Shown here: positions 21,152 through 31,199 of the stretch, one piece after another | How positions within the stretch are numbered: the first letter of the stretch is position 1 | Layout: every line of letters begins with the position of its first letter | Source: Diabrotica undecimpunctata | Lineage: Eukaryota > Arthropoda > Insecta > Coleoptera > Chrysomelidae | NCBI RefSeq assembly: GCF_040954645.1 | Contig: NC_092809.1 | Location: 136,575,914-136,639,913, forward strand | Length of the DNA stretch: 64,000 bases | Direction: 5' to 3' | Notes under the pieces: model-generated | Told to the model about the DNA's origin: nothing | The model's input: only the letters and a program-made list of their open reading frames with translations | Databases searched by the model: none | Position numbers and translations under genes: made by a program

Positions 21152-22490
21152 TTACATTTTTTACTTAAACTTGTTCGACAGCAGTTACAGCGACTATCTT
21201 GATAACTTCTCATTTCCCTGGTCTTTATTTATATTATTTATATGGGAGAAAAACTACTATGATTAGATAGATTTATGGACAAACAACCAGAAGCATTCGT
21301 ATACGTAAAGTAGTAAGATAGAACCTGGTATGATCCCTAATGCGGTTTAGTTTCTATTGCGAACATAGAAGCTGAAAATTATATGATTCTTTATAATAGT
21401 TGAATATCCTTTGGAGATAAACCTTCCACAATTATCTTTATTTAAGTTTTCGTCTTTAGACATTAATTGCTGATAGATCTAGACTTCACATGCATATTTT
21501 TAGTTTAATTGTGTTACACTCCTCACTCATCTATCTAAATTTCTTATTTCCAAAACATATATTCATTCTCTTGTAATTAATCCTACTATTTGATGTAGCA
21601 ATAATAATAATAAATAAGGAATAACACAATCATTAACTTGATCACCTTCTCCTGCAGTTCCCCTCACTTACAATGTTCATGTTCATTTACTCACAGGGGA
21701 CTCCTGAATATATCTAGTCTATAACTCCTATATGCAGTCTATAACTAACTCTACTAAAATAGTGTTAAATCATTTTAGAGTAAATCTACAGGCCTTATGA
21801 CAACATTTGAATAGTTACAGATTCCAAGTAGGTCCAATAATTGTTCATTGAGTAATTCCATCCTAGTTATATACGCAACACTAATTTCATTTAACTAAAA
21901 CAAACATATTACAGAACCTATACATACATCTATAGTAGCATATCGCATCGGTTTCAGCTTTAAATCAGCCACATCTGTGATTAGCAAACAGAAACAGTGA
22001 GCTAACTCGCCTAATGACAAATATCGCCGTAGGGGGCGCACTCTTAATCAAAGTGTGTACTCTCTCGCCGTCTCTATTGCTCTATGGTTCTCTCTTGCTC
22101 TCGCTCTCTGAGCGCTTGCCTTGGGCTACATTGATACGCTGCCGTTACGTTAGCGGTTTATTAAAAAAATCTCATTAAAAAAGTTTATGAACAGAATAAT
22201 TTCTAGGCATTGACGTTACCAATTTGGATTTTCGAAGGATATGAAATTACTATTACCTAGTTTTTAAATTTATTAAACACTTATAACTATATGTTTCACT
22301 CGAAACACGGTATAGTAATCAAAGAATTTTCATGTAACATTCCATTTAATAATAATCATTTTTAATACCAACAATACCGCATAAAGTTTTAAATGCTACT
22401 ACTAATTTTAAAGAATAAAAAAATGCTGCTTGTGATCAAATATGAGAAAATTTAAATAATACTTTTATACGGGATTACGCCGTAATTGGT
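21152..22490. other. Spacer without recognised gene
   Basis: AT-rich with a short GC-richer, CTCTC-rich segment at 22020-22150 that could be promoter-like. I see no coding motif. Confidence 0.3.
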
Positions 22491-22494
22491 TGTA

Positions 22495-23260
22495 ATAAAG
22501 ATTACATTTTTCAGTGCTTTTTGATGTTTCGATTTCCACTTCGGAAATCGTTTTCAAAAAAGATTATTTCAAAAAATAGTGAGGTATCATTATACCGAAA
22601 GTTGTTTAGAGGTTATGTAAGTCACCCGTCAAACTTGATGTATTGTATTATATGTAATATATTTGTGTATATTATTATAAAATATTATTATAAATATTGT
22701 GTATTATATTTGTTTATGTATTATATTTATGTTAATCTATTTTGTTCTGTATTTGTATTATGTATAATTTTGGATTGTTTGTCTCCGAGTTTCTATTAAT
22801 TCGTTAATGTTAGTATATTCTTGTTGCTGACTTCTTTAAGCATGGGTAATCAAAGCCTGTTATATCCTGCTAATGGTTTGCTACACATTTTTCTTAATTA
22901 AGTAGGATGAGAGCTGCTTCTTTAATTTTTCTCTTTTTCATGTATGTTTCTTTCATGATTATTGATGCATCTTTCCATTATACTCTGTGCTCATTGTCCT
23001 AAGCATGTTTGCATATCTGTGATTTGTCGAAGTACCTGTTTTTGATGTATATTATGCTCATTTATCTTAACACTTAGTGGTCTTGTGGTTTGTCCCACAT
23101 AAAAATTGTTGTCATCCCTCTTTTGTGTTGTTAGGTTTGGTTTTGGATAGAATATATCTCAGTGTATTGGTTGTTTTGGATTGCTTGTGGTGTTTTGTTG
23201 TTCCTTCTTCAATCTCGGGAAATTCCTTATTTATAGATGACAATGGATAATAATTTTTTT
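22495..23260 (-). pseudogene. Penelope-like element: GIY-YIG endonuclease end and 3' repeat
   Basis: In shifting minus-strand frames 23250-22860 reads TTQKRDDNNFYVGQTTRPLS and VKINEHN, then an H-rich segment, ETYMKKRKIKEAALI and PMLKEVSNKN. FYVGQTxRPLxxRxxEH is the GIY-YIG nuclease signature as found at the C-terminus of Penelope-like reverse transcriptases (Y-x-G-Q-T, R, then E in the helix). Downstream (22560-22495) the complement of 22515-22560 is the conserved sequence ACGATTTCCGAAGTGGAAAT seen in the palindromic repeats elsewhere in the window, linking those repeats to this element class. The RT domain itself is not recognised here. Confidence 0.7.
22515..22562 (-). repeat. Penelope LTR-type hairpin (hammerhead-like relic)
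   Basis: The minus strand contains CGATTTCC-GAAGT-GGAAATCG, a perfect 8-bp stem with 5-nt loop, directly followed by AAAC so that GAAAC sits at the stem base. In hammerhead ribozymes helix II is followed by GAAAC. The 5' CUGANGA box is absent here. Confidence 0.55.
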
Positions 23261-23411
23261 GTTAAAACATTTATTAACAAATTTTTTCTTCATGAAATGC
23301 ATTTTCATTAGAGCAGGCTTTTTGGGCTCCAACTTATTGTAACGAAATAGCCCATCTCCGATTTACGTTTTACAGTACATTGGTACGTTTTACAGTTCTT
23401 AGAAGTATGGA

Positions 23412-23516
23412 TCTAGAATATTCGATCGTTGGCATTCTCGATGAGCTTTCCACGTGAAGGATAGAGGTGGACTACTCCAGAATATTCTAGTACATAATAA
23501 CTTGTATGTATAAAAG
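23412..23516 (+). promoter_or_regulatory. Promoter-like cluster: two GAATATTC heat-shock-type elements and a TATA box
   Basis: CTAGAATATTCGA (23412-23424) and CCAGAATATTCTAG (23477-23490) each contain AGAATATTC, the inverted GAAnnTTC unit bound by heat-shock factor. TATAAAAG follows at 23509-23516. The order HSE-HSE-TATA resembles inducible insect promoters. No convincing ORF starts downstream, so function is unproven. Confidence 0.35.
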
Positions 23517-23806
23517 TAACGAGAATATTAAGTTTTAAGATTATTAAGTTTTTAATTCGTTGCTTCCAATAATGGGTTTGTATTTGTTCTGAGTTTACTC
23601 GGGAGTGCTTTATTTATAGGGATATTTATATTTTATATTTATATTTTTGGGAAGATGACGTTAGTATAAGTATGGCTAAATTTTTAGTATATTGATCTTT
23701 TAATAAAGAAATTAAATCTTGTTGCTCCTCCGTGCGTTTTTCTAAATAGAATGATGATTTACTTACTTCAGTTCACCTTTCATTTTACTTAGTTCCTTGT
23801 TTGTCT

Positions 23807-24022
23807 TCACTGATCACACGCAGTATCGTCTAGGTTATGTTCAACATTAAATGATTTAAGATCTTTTTGCACTGTTAGTGTTGATCTATTAACGTACTCT
23901 GATAACTGAGGATTATAACCGGACGGTGGTAACTTAAAATTCACTATTGTGTCAATTAGTTCCTGCTTTTGTAGCTTATTTAGTTCCGCTGTTAAAACAG
24001 CGCCTTGACTATCGGACGCCAT
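23807..24022 (-). CDS. Small frame, possible LINE ORF1-type N-terminus
   Basis: From an internal Met the frame reads MASDSQGAVLTAELNKLQKQ then ELIDTIVNFKLPPSGYN and STLTVQKDLKSF. The leucine-rich EL..LxKxELIDxIxxxKLP pattern resembles N-termini of ORF1-like or gag-like proteins in insect retroelements, but there is no diagnostic zinc knuckle or RRM. It may be a fragment or a fortuitous frame. Confidence 0.25.
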   Translation of the reverse strand: MASDSQGAVLTAELNKLQKQELIDTIVNFKLPPSGYNPQLSEYVNRSTLTVQKDLKSFNVEHNLDDTACDQ

Positions 24023-24239
24023 CTTGGAAATTCGATGATTATAACTATATGCACCAATATAAAAGATCACAAAAGTATTCGAAAAATAGTTTTAAAGAAT
24101 ACTCTTTTTAATTATATTTACTTGGCTACATTTATTTCAGGATTTATGAACTCCATCCTATTAAAAATTTTTGAAGGTATTAGAATTATCTGTACCAAAC
24201 AGCATTTTTACCTTTGTGGAACTGTAAACTGTAAAAATT

Positions 24240-25065
24240 AAGATAGCTGCACCGACGAAATCTTCATAGAACGAGCAGCCAGAAAAAGTTGCATTTAGTC
24301 CCCAACATTGTTCAATATTTACTCGGATCATTTATATAAAAAAAAGGTAGTTGAGACACACCTATATGGAATAAAAATCAATGGGGAATTACTTCATGTA
24401 ATTATATATGCGGACAATACAATAATTCTGTCAGAAATCATTGAAGGTCTACAAATTGTGCTTGATCTTATTCACGTAGTAGGAGAGAGAATTAAAATAA
24501 ACTCAAACAAAACTTTTCTTAAATTACATCCAGATGCAGAGCTTCAATTAAATGAAGTCCAAGTTGGAAAAGTTTACAACATTACATATTTAGAAAACGT
24601 CATAACGGACCAACTAGATCCAGATATAGAAATATAACAATATAACTCAGTGTAGCAATGACTAAAACCACTTTGCTGAAAAAGAAAATCAGAAGTGTGG
24701 ATTCATAGACGGATGTTGAAGATACCTTGTATGGCAAAGAAAACTAACGAGACTAAGAAGGGTCAACAAAGATAGAGATTTACTAAAGACTGTTAAACAT
24801 CATAAAATATCTTATGTGGGATATATATTGAGGGGAAATCGATATAAAATACTCCAACAAATTATTAAACGGAGAATAGAAGGTCGAATAAGTATAGGAA
24901 GAATACAGTTTTTTTGGAAAAAAAACATACGTGAACGGACTCAGATACCAAATGCAGCACCATTATTCGATGTGGCATGAGAATTATTGTGGCACAATTA
25001 TTCCGAGAATCCTTCGCAATAGTGAGCTCCTACGTCCGACAATTCTAATATGGCACGTGAAGAAG
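24240..25065 (+). pseudogene. LINE (family C) RT to C-terminus, degraded
   Basis: Reads SPTLFNIYSDHLYKKK (motif B end), YGIKINGELLHVIIYADNTI (motif C with YADD changed to YADN), GERIKINSNKT and VYNITYLENVITDQLDPDIE. Further on, in other frames, come KISYVGYILRGNRYKILQQI, RRIEGRISIGRIQFFWKKNI and a short tail. This follows the order of the better copy at 54146-55640. The altered catalytic motif and frameshifts make it inactive. Confidence 0.75.
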
Positions 25066-25332
25066 ATCAGCGTCTCAGATGCTTCATTTTTATGCTCACG
25101 ATGTAATTGTCGGAGTCGGCATCTGGTTCTCTGTATGTTCTTATATTCTTTATACGAGTTTGCTGTTGTTTTTTAATTAAAACATGTTCTATATGATTTT
25201 TATTCTTTCTATCTGGCGATTTCCATGTTACCTAGTGTGTTTCTTTCCTTTTGAAGTATATGCTCATTTTAGTAATACTTTTCTCTTGCGAAATTTATAA
25301 GAAACTATTATTTTACCCTTACCTTCTCATTA

Positions 25333-25344
25333 ACAATGTAATAC
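25333..25344. repeat. 12-bp target-site duplication, left (ACAATGTAATAC)
   Basis: Identical to 25427-25438; flanks a very short LINE 3' end. Confidence 0.85.
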
Positions 25345-25426
25345 TTCTTCTTCTTCTACGGCACTACAGCCCAAAATGAGCCTTGGCCTCCTTTATTTTT
25401 TGCCTCCACCCTTGTCTGTCTGTGTG
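25345..25426 (-). mobile_element. 82-bp dead-on-arrival RTE-like LINE 3' end
   Basis: The minus strand ends in GTGCCGTAGAAGAAGAAGAAG, like the (GAA)n-tailed family A' 3' ends (compare ATGGCGCTATAACCC near 14222). It is bracketed by an exact 12-bp duplication, so this is a complete insertion event truncated after about 80 nt of reverse transcription. Confidence 0.8.
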
Positions 25427-25617
25427 ACAATGTAATACTGCATATCCTTAAATAAATCCAAGTAATAAAGACAAAATATATTGAAATAAATCATAGCACA
25501 GATTTGAATGTGGAAGTTTTTAAAAAACTGATCTAGACGTCAAAATTTCAAATGAATTATTTCCAAGTTTGCAATTAAATTAATTAAAAAGTGAAATATC
25601 CTAAATAAGTAGATTTT

Positions 25618-25907
25618 CGTTGTTCGAGCGCTAATCAAAACTTGATTGTAATCAAATATTTAATTACAAGTAAATACGTCACAGCAGCTGTCAAAATTAT
25701 TAAAAATTGCTTATTATTATTGATTTGTAAATAAAAACATGAAATTAGTATCAGAAAGAGTTTAATTATGTTTTATTTTAAATAAAAAGGCAAAATAATA
25801 AAATTTAATAAAATAAATCAGTCAACATAACCTCAAAATGTGACGTATTTGATTTTAATTAAATATTTGATTACTTAAGATTGATTAGCGTTCGAACAAC
25901 CGGCCCT
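25618..25907. mobile_element. MITE with about 60-bp TIRs
   Basis: The left end CGTTGTTCGAGCGCTAATCA and the complement of the right end GGTTGTTCGAACGCTAATCA match, and the pairing continues through ATCAAATATTTAATTA to AAATACGTCACA. The right end has extra GGGCC, so the left terminus may be trimmed. No coding sequence; about 290 bp. Superfamily not determined. Confidence 0.75.
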
Positions 25908-26503
25908 CATAATAATATCAATGCATCAATGATGATAGGGAATATTCTGTAGATACATTTAATTAAGTTTATTATAATTTTTATAATTTATATCACCCTC
26001 TAGAATACTCTTAATTTGACCGGAGAGCACATTATCGAGGAGCAAATGCAAGAGAAGTAAGAAAAGCACAGAAAAGCTGTAACTACCTTATTTATCTCAA
26101 CTAAGGGTGACAGTTAACAAATAGGTCGCAATGAGGTTACCGACTAACAGTTTACTTACACTTCCTAACGTCTGATCCCGTTAGTTGGAAACCAGATCTT
26201 ATTAACAAGATAGATTTGGTCATTACGACACCCGCAGAACGGCATTCGTCTCTTTCTAGCGCCCTAATAATAATAATGGGCTTGTTTAGGTGGTTTATCC
26301 ACTGGCACATTTGTTATTTGCCAGAGAGCGTTTCCTTCTAAATCGTATTCGTTTACTACAGTGTCAAACTGTATCCTATAAAAAAACACATATAAAGTAA
26401 CAACTTTTATTTAAATAAATCCTTTATAAAAGGTATATATATTCTAAAAATGCCCTTTCGGTTTACATCACAGAACGTTTCTAGACTAATAAGTCCATTA
26501 TCA
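25908..26503. other. Spacer, nothing identified
   Basis: Less AT-rich between 26020 and 26280, without recognisable coding motif. Confidence 0.3.
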
Positions 26504-26838
26504 GTACAGTTACCAGGTTTACGTGAGTAATATATATTTGTTGATAAATTTAAATGATGTATTTTTAAACAAATTTACATCATGACAACGCATGACTCCA
26601 GGGGTTGCTACCCAAGAGAAGATGACACCTTAAGATGACACCAAGATATGACTGTAGGTGACACCTTCTTTTGGGTTGGCAACCCAAAGTTGGGAGTCGC
26701 GTTGCCACGATGTAAATCTGTTTAAAATTACATTTTAATTTATTAACAAATATATATTAATTAATAAAGTTACCATCATTTATAGTGTTTTTACCCACAT
26801 ATTTAGTGGCCTCACATATGTATACTTGGTAACTGCAC
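26504..26838. mobile_element. MITE / fold-back element, about 335 bp
   Basis: GTACAGTTACCAGGTTTACG at the left answers GTGCAGTTACCAAGTATAC (complement) at the right. Inside, AATATATATTTGTTGATAAA and AAACAAATTTACATCATGAC answer their complements at 26693-26765. The right arm has an extra stretch of about 60 nt. It is almost entirely paired with a short loop near 26640. Confidence 0.7.
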
Positions 26839-26889
26839 TATTCTACATATAGCTTAGAGCTATATTGGAATGGTGCAAAAAGGTAAAAA

Positions 26890-28520
26890 AATGAAAAAAA
26901 CAAATTCAAAGAGAAAAAATCGATATGATATAGAAAATCTAAGCGAAGTGAAAATAAAAAGAAAGTTATTAACGAAATAAATAATTCCTAATATCCCAGA
27001 AAGACGAAAAAACTAGAAATAGAGCAAGTGTGGCAAACTAGAAGAGAGGCTATAACTATGGCAAATGATAAAATTATTCCGCAAAATAGCCAAATAAAAG
27101 CAGGGAATAATTTATTTGATTAAGAATTTCTTAAAATAGCCGAGGAAAAGGAAAGACTGAAACAATTATTTGCATTAATAAATAATAATGATGGTATGAA
27201 CCAGAGTTAATATTGAGGAGGATATGTAGACGAAAGAAAAGAGAATATAACGAAAAAATAATACAGAAAATAGAGGAAAGATTTCAGAAAAAAAAACGGT
27301 CGTTTTACCTAGAAGTTAAAAACTGAAAGGGGATACCAGCATTACAATTTGTGCATGAAAAAAGAAGATGAAACATTCACGAGTGAAAACGGATCAGTGT
27401 TGGTATATGTAAGATACATTTTAGTGGATGGGCAAAATACAGATGAAAATGAAAATTTTCTTATAGATCATGATGGCATATTAATAGGACTGTCTAGTGA
27501 AGAAGAAATTAAGATTATAATCAATGGGCTCAAAAATAACAAAAAAACGGGAAAACCGAAATAGCTGCAGAAATGTTAGAGAATTGAGGAAAGAACTACA
27601 AAAAAGGATGTATAGGCTTATTAAGAGGATATGGGAAAAGGAAAATATACCAGAATATTGGACCAAAGCTTTATTATGGCCCATATATAAAAAGGTAGAT
27701 TTATTGACATGTGAAAATTTTAGAGGTGTTCCTCTTGAAAACTTGTAACAAGGTAGTGGCAGGATGCTAAGAGAGAGACTCAACAGATTTTCTGAAGATA
27801 AACTAGGTGATTATCAGTCCGGTTTTGGATAAGATCAGTGACAGATCAGTTTTTTACAATAAAAGAAATCCAGACTACCTTTATAAATATAGGGTAACCC
27901 TTCGTGCGTTGTTTATAGATTTTAAACAATCGTATGATAGGATAAGACGAAATAATAAAATGTATAAATCACTGAGCTCCTTGGGCATACCCGCAAAACT
28001 GGTTAGGTTAGTAAGAATGACTTTGATTAACACACGAAATCATGTAGTATAGAAAGGATTCTCATCGGATGAATTTGACGTAAACAGGGATCTTAGGCAT
28101 GGAGGTCCGTTATCCACGGTGCTTTTTAATTTGATATTGGAAACAATAATCAGAAATAGCCGGGTTAAAACGACCAGAACCAGCTTCAACAATGAACCTC
28201 AATGCGGTGAAAAGAATTAAAAAATGTTATAAAAATATTAAAAAAGAAGGGTTAAAAATATTTTGACCTAGAAATAAACCAGGAAAAGTCAAAGTACATG
28301 ATACTCGGAAATACAGAGCAAAAAGTAGAGGGAAAATTTACTTTTATATTCTGATGAATCAAGGGAATATAATTTCGAGAGAATAATTCACTTTACGTAT
28401 CTGGATGTTATTATAGAAGAGAAAGGTCGGGAAGAATGGGAACTGAATGCCAGATTGACAAAGGGAAATAAATAGATGGAAAGCATATGACCACTGAGAA
28501 AACCCAAATATATATGAGAA
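26890..28520 (+). pseudogene. RTE-like LINE with linker and RT, decayed
   Basis: Pieces in several frames: RIWEKENIPEYWTKALLWPI and YKKVDLLTCENFRGVPL (RT fingers), GDYQSGFG, ALFIDFKQSYDRIRR (motif A), SSLGIPAKLVRLVRMTL, LRHGGPLSTVLFNLILETII (motif B), INQEKSKYMILGN and the beginning of a thumb (ERIIHFTYLDVIIEE). The YADD segment falls in a gap near 28180-28200. Upstream (26890-27470) is a Lys/Glu-rich linker without recognised EN. Many stops. Confidence 0.75.
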
Positions 28521-29345
28521 AAATAGGTAATAATTCTCTTTTTAATCCTATACATCACTTCTCTTTCTTTCTTCATTCTTCGTACAGTCTAGTTGGTTAT
28601 CTTGTCCGTCCATGATATCCTTAGGATTCTTCTGTATAGTCACATCTCGAGAGCTTCAGGTTTTTTCTCAATCGCTTCAGTGAGTGTCCAGGATTCAACT
28701 CATTAGTACAATATCGAGAAGATATAACATCGTAGGAGCCTTACTTTTATCTTCAGATTAAGGTTGTGGCTTTTAAACAATTTGACCATGTTGTTGAATG
28801 CACTCCTAGCCTGGTTCCGGTATAAATTTTGTATTATACGCCGGTCTTTATCATCTATTTGGTCTTTTGTTAGAACATCCATCAATTTTCGGTGTTGAAC
28901 TGTGTCAAATGCTTTTTGGTAGTCCACAAAGCAGGTATAGATATCGCAAGTCATATCTCTGCATCTTTGGAATAATACCTGTAGACTAAACAATGCATCT
29001 CTCGTACTTAAGCCTTTCATGAATCCAAACTGTGTGTCTTGTATTCTCTCTTCGCATAGCTTGTATATTCTGCGATGTATAATTTTAAGAAAAAGTTTTA
29101 GTGTATGGCTCATTAGACTTATTAGTCTATATTCTCCGCACTTTTTCGCTCCCTGTTTCTTTGGTAACGTAATAAATTCTGAAATTAGCCTTATCTAAAA
29201 TTATCTTTTAAAATATTGTCTGTGTCATAGATATAAGTGTAGATTTTACACAGTATTCTTAAAGATTCATCATCAAGAAGTTTAAGAAATTCAGACTGTT
29301 CTCCGTCTGGTCCTGGAGCTTTCCTTTTTTTATGGTCACTAATAC
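28520..29345 (-). pseudogene. LINE (family C) RT with central deletion
   Basis: From right to left on the minus strand: HKKRKAPGPDGEQSEFLKLL (RT entry motif), then SHTLKLFLKIIHRRIYKLCE, DTQFGFMKGLSTRDALF and IYTCFVDYQKAFDTVQHRK (motif A). Then IIQNLYRNQARSAF jumps directly to the C-terminal NMVKLFKSHNLNLKIKVRLL and RCYIFSILY. Motifs B and C are deleted between these. The sequence is closest in layout to 54146-55640. Confidence 0.8.
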
Positions 29346-29600
29346 GGATAAATTGGAAAGAAAAATCAAAAACATGGTGGAAGACGGGGTTCGATACAAA
29401 CAGGGAGCTAGAGAAATTGTATAACGAAGCAAGCATCAGTCGCTTCATAAAGGCAAAGAGAGTCAGATGGATGGGGTATGTGATGAGAATGGAAAGGAAG
29501 AGGATGCCAGAGATGATTCTAAAATGTAGCCTAATCACGAAAAGAAGTAAAGGACGACCCAGACAAAGATTCTTTTTTTGATCCACTCTACTACTGGAGG
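29340..29600 (+). pseudogene. LINE C-terminal fragment, opposite strand
   Basis: Reads FDTNRELEKLYNEASISRFI, KAKRVRWMGYVMRMERKRMP and RSKGRPRQRF. The triplet N-EL-LY, VRWxGxVxRM and GRPRxR is typical of non-LTR element C-termini. It abuts the minus-strand family C fragment head-to-head. Confidence 0.65.
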
Positions 29601-30620
29601 TTTGCGACCACTAAATCAAAAATTCTATCCTTTCTAACATTATTAATATAATTACTGTTAAAGGGCAATGTAGAAATGACGCAGCTTTGTCGGACACCTC
29701 TTTAAATGCGGAAATTGTTAGTGGTATTATCGGAATATTTTATACATCAGATATACTTTTGGCTGGTGATTCATTTCTGAATTAGGGTGTGAGTTGTCAA
29801 AAGAGTAACTTTTGTTTTGAATTCCTTTTAAAATATAAATTTAAAGTCAATTTATTTACACTTTCTATAGAAACGAATTTAAATCGATACGAGTATGCTC
29901 TTCAAGAATATTTTAGGTAAGTCGTTAAGCCATTGAGTCTAAATACATCGCATTTGTGGGATTAAGTTTTATTTGGTATATTTGTGAATTCCAATTTAGA
30001 CAAATCCTTTGATATTACACGTTATTAAAAAAATGTGTCAGTAGTTTTATATTGCTATCGTCCAGCAGTTTTAGAAAATCTATTTCTATTTGTTCCAAGT
30101 CACAGGCTTTTCTGTTCTTTAAGCTTTGTTTAAACATAGCATGTTAAACTTCTATATCCAGGATTAGAATCCACCTTATGATTTTTCTTTACATTCCTCC
30201 CATAGTTTCATCTGTTCGAGTTTTTCTGGAATTATTCTCCCATTGTTGGTTTAACCCTATATCCATATCTGGATAAATTTTTGCACTCTTAATACTTGAC
30301 TTATTAATCAAAACAATCTTACAACTATTTTCTAGTGATCTTGGGGTGTGTTCCAGGTATAGATTCTTCTGGGAGGCGGTTTAAATCCAGTGTGTCATAT
30401 TACATATTCTTCTTTTCGGCAAAATGGTATTAATAGATCGCCTGTATACTTATGCCTGCTAAATCTGTATCTTCCAATAATATGGATTACTTTTTCTTTG
30501 CAAATTTTTACATTAAAGTCGACTAGTATAAGATTGACATGGTTTTTCTTAAGAAGCTTTTGGTTTATAAATTATATTTTGGCGAGGTCTGATTTAGGCA
30601 GCAATATTTTCTAGGTGTTT
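29600..30620 (-). pseudogene. LINE with endonuclease and RT remnants
   Basis: Minus-strand order: NHVNLILVDFNVKI (AP-endonuclease D-N segment), YTGDLLIPFCRKEEYVI, FKPPPRRIYTWNTPQDH (EN core), SLKNRKACDLEQIEIDFLKL (RT entry) and GVRQSCVISTLPFN (motif B). The order EN-RT is that of APE-type LINEs. Damage is heavy. It lies just left of the palindromic insertion at 30682. Confidence 0.65.
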
Positions 30621-30671
30621 TTGATACGTGAGGGTAAGATTAAGTGTATTGCCTAAGTATTTTGGATACTT

Positions 30672-30681
30672 GTTATGTCTA
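30672..30681. repeat. 10-bp target-site duplication, left (GTTATGTCTA)
   Basis: Matches 30901-30910 (GTTATGGCTA) at 9 of 10 positions. Confidence 0.7.
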
Positions 30682-30900
30682 AAGCTATTTTCATGTGGCA
30701 TTTTAAATTAATTACTATTTAAATGGGAATAAGCCACAATAAAAGGTTAAAATACGTTTATTGACGTTTCAATTTCCACTTCGGAAATCGTTCTAAATTC
30801 AATGTTTGTATTTTGAGAACGATTTCCGAAGTGGAAATTGAAACGTCAATAAACGTATTTTAACCTTTAATTGTGGTTTATTCCCATTTAAATAGTAATT
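30682..30900. mobile_element. Palindromic Penelope-LTR-type insertion, copy 1
   Basis: Starts with AAGCTATTTTCATGTGGCAT, then two inverted arms (about 30710-30798 and 30812-30900) containing GACGTTTCAATTTCCACTTC on the left and its complement on the right. Each arm includes the CGATTTCC-GAAGT-GGAAAT hairpin followed by GAAAC. Flanked by a 10-bp imperfect duplication. The same structure with the same leader occurs at 60333-60586. Confidence 0.8.
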
Positions 30901-30929
30901 GTTATGGCTAAGATTGGTATTTCTTCTTA

Positions 30930-31195
30930 CATACAACTCTATTTCTAGAGTTGTATGTTTATATTTTCATTTGTTATTTTGTTCTTCTGTATTGAGAGAT
31001 GCTTGTCTCTGATTACCAGCGCCATGTCATCCACGTAGCATTTTTTTTTTGACTCTGTGTCTAAGAGATCGGATATATAAAGGTTAAACAGGAGAGGAGT
31101 CAGAACTTAGTTTTGTGGAAGCCCATTATTGATGAGTTTTGGTTTGCTTATCTCTCCGTTGAGAGTTGCTTGGAGATTTCTGTTACTCAACATGT
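30930..31195 (-). pseudogene. Non-LTR reverse transcriptase fragment (YVDD)
   Basis: The minus strand reads NLQATLNGEISKPKLINNGL, PQN-VLTPLLFNLYISDLLD and KKKCYVDDMALVIRDKHLS. GLPQGSVLxPLLFNLYISDLPD followed by F-YADDMAL is RT motifs B and C of Jockey-like or related LINEs; YADD is YVDD here. Confidence 0.7.
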
Positions 31196-31199
31196 TTAC

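Noticed and set aside
22521..22799. Plus-strand frame starting in the Penelope hairpin
   Set aside because: Opposite strand to the recognisable nuclease; hydrophobic by AT bias.
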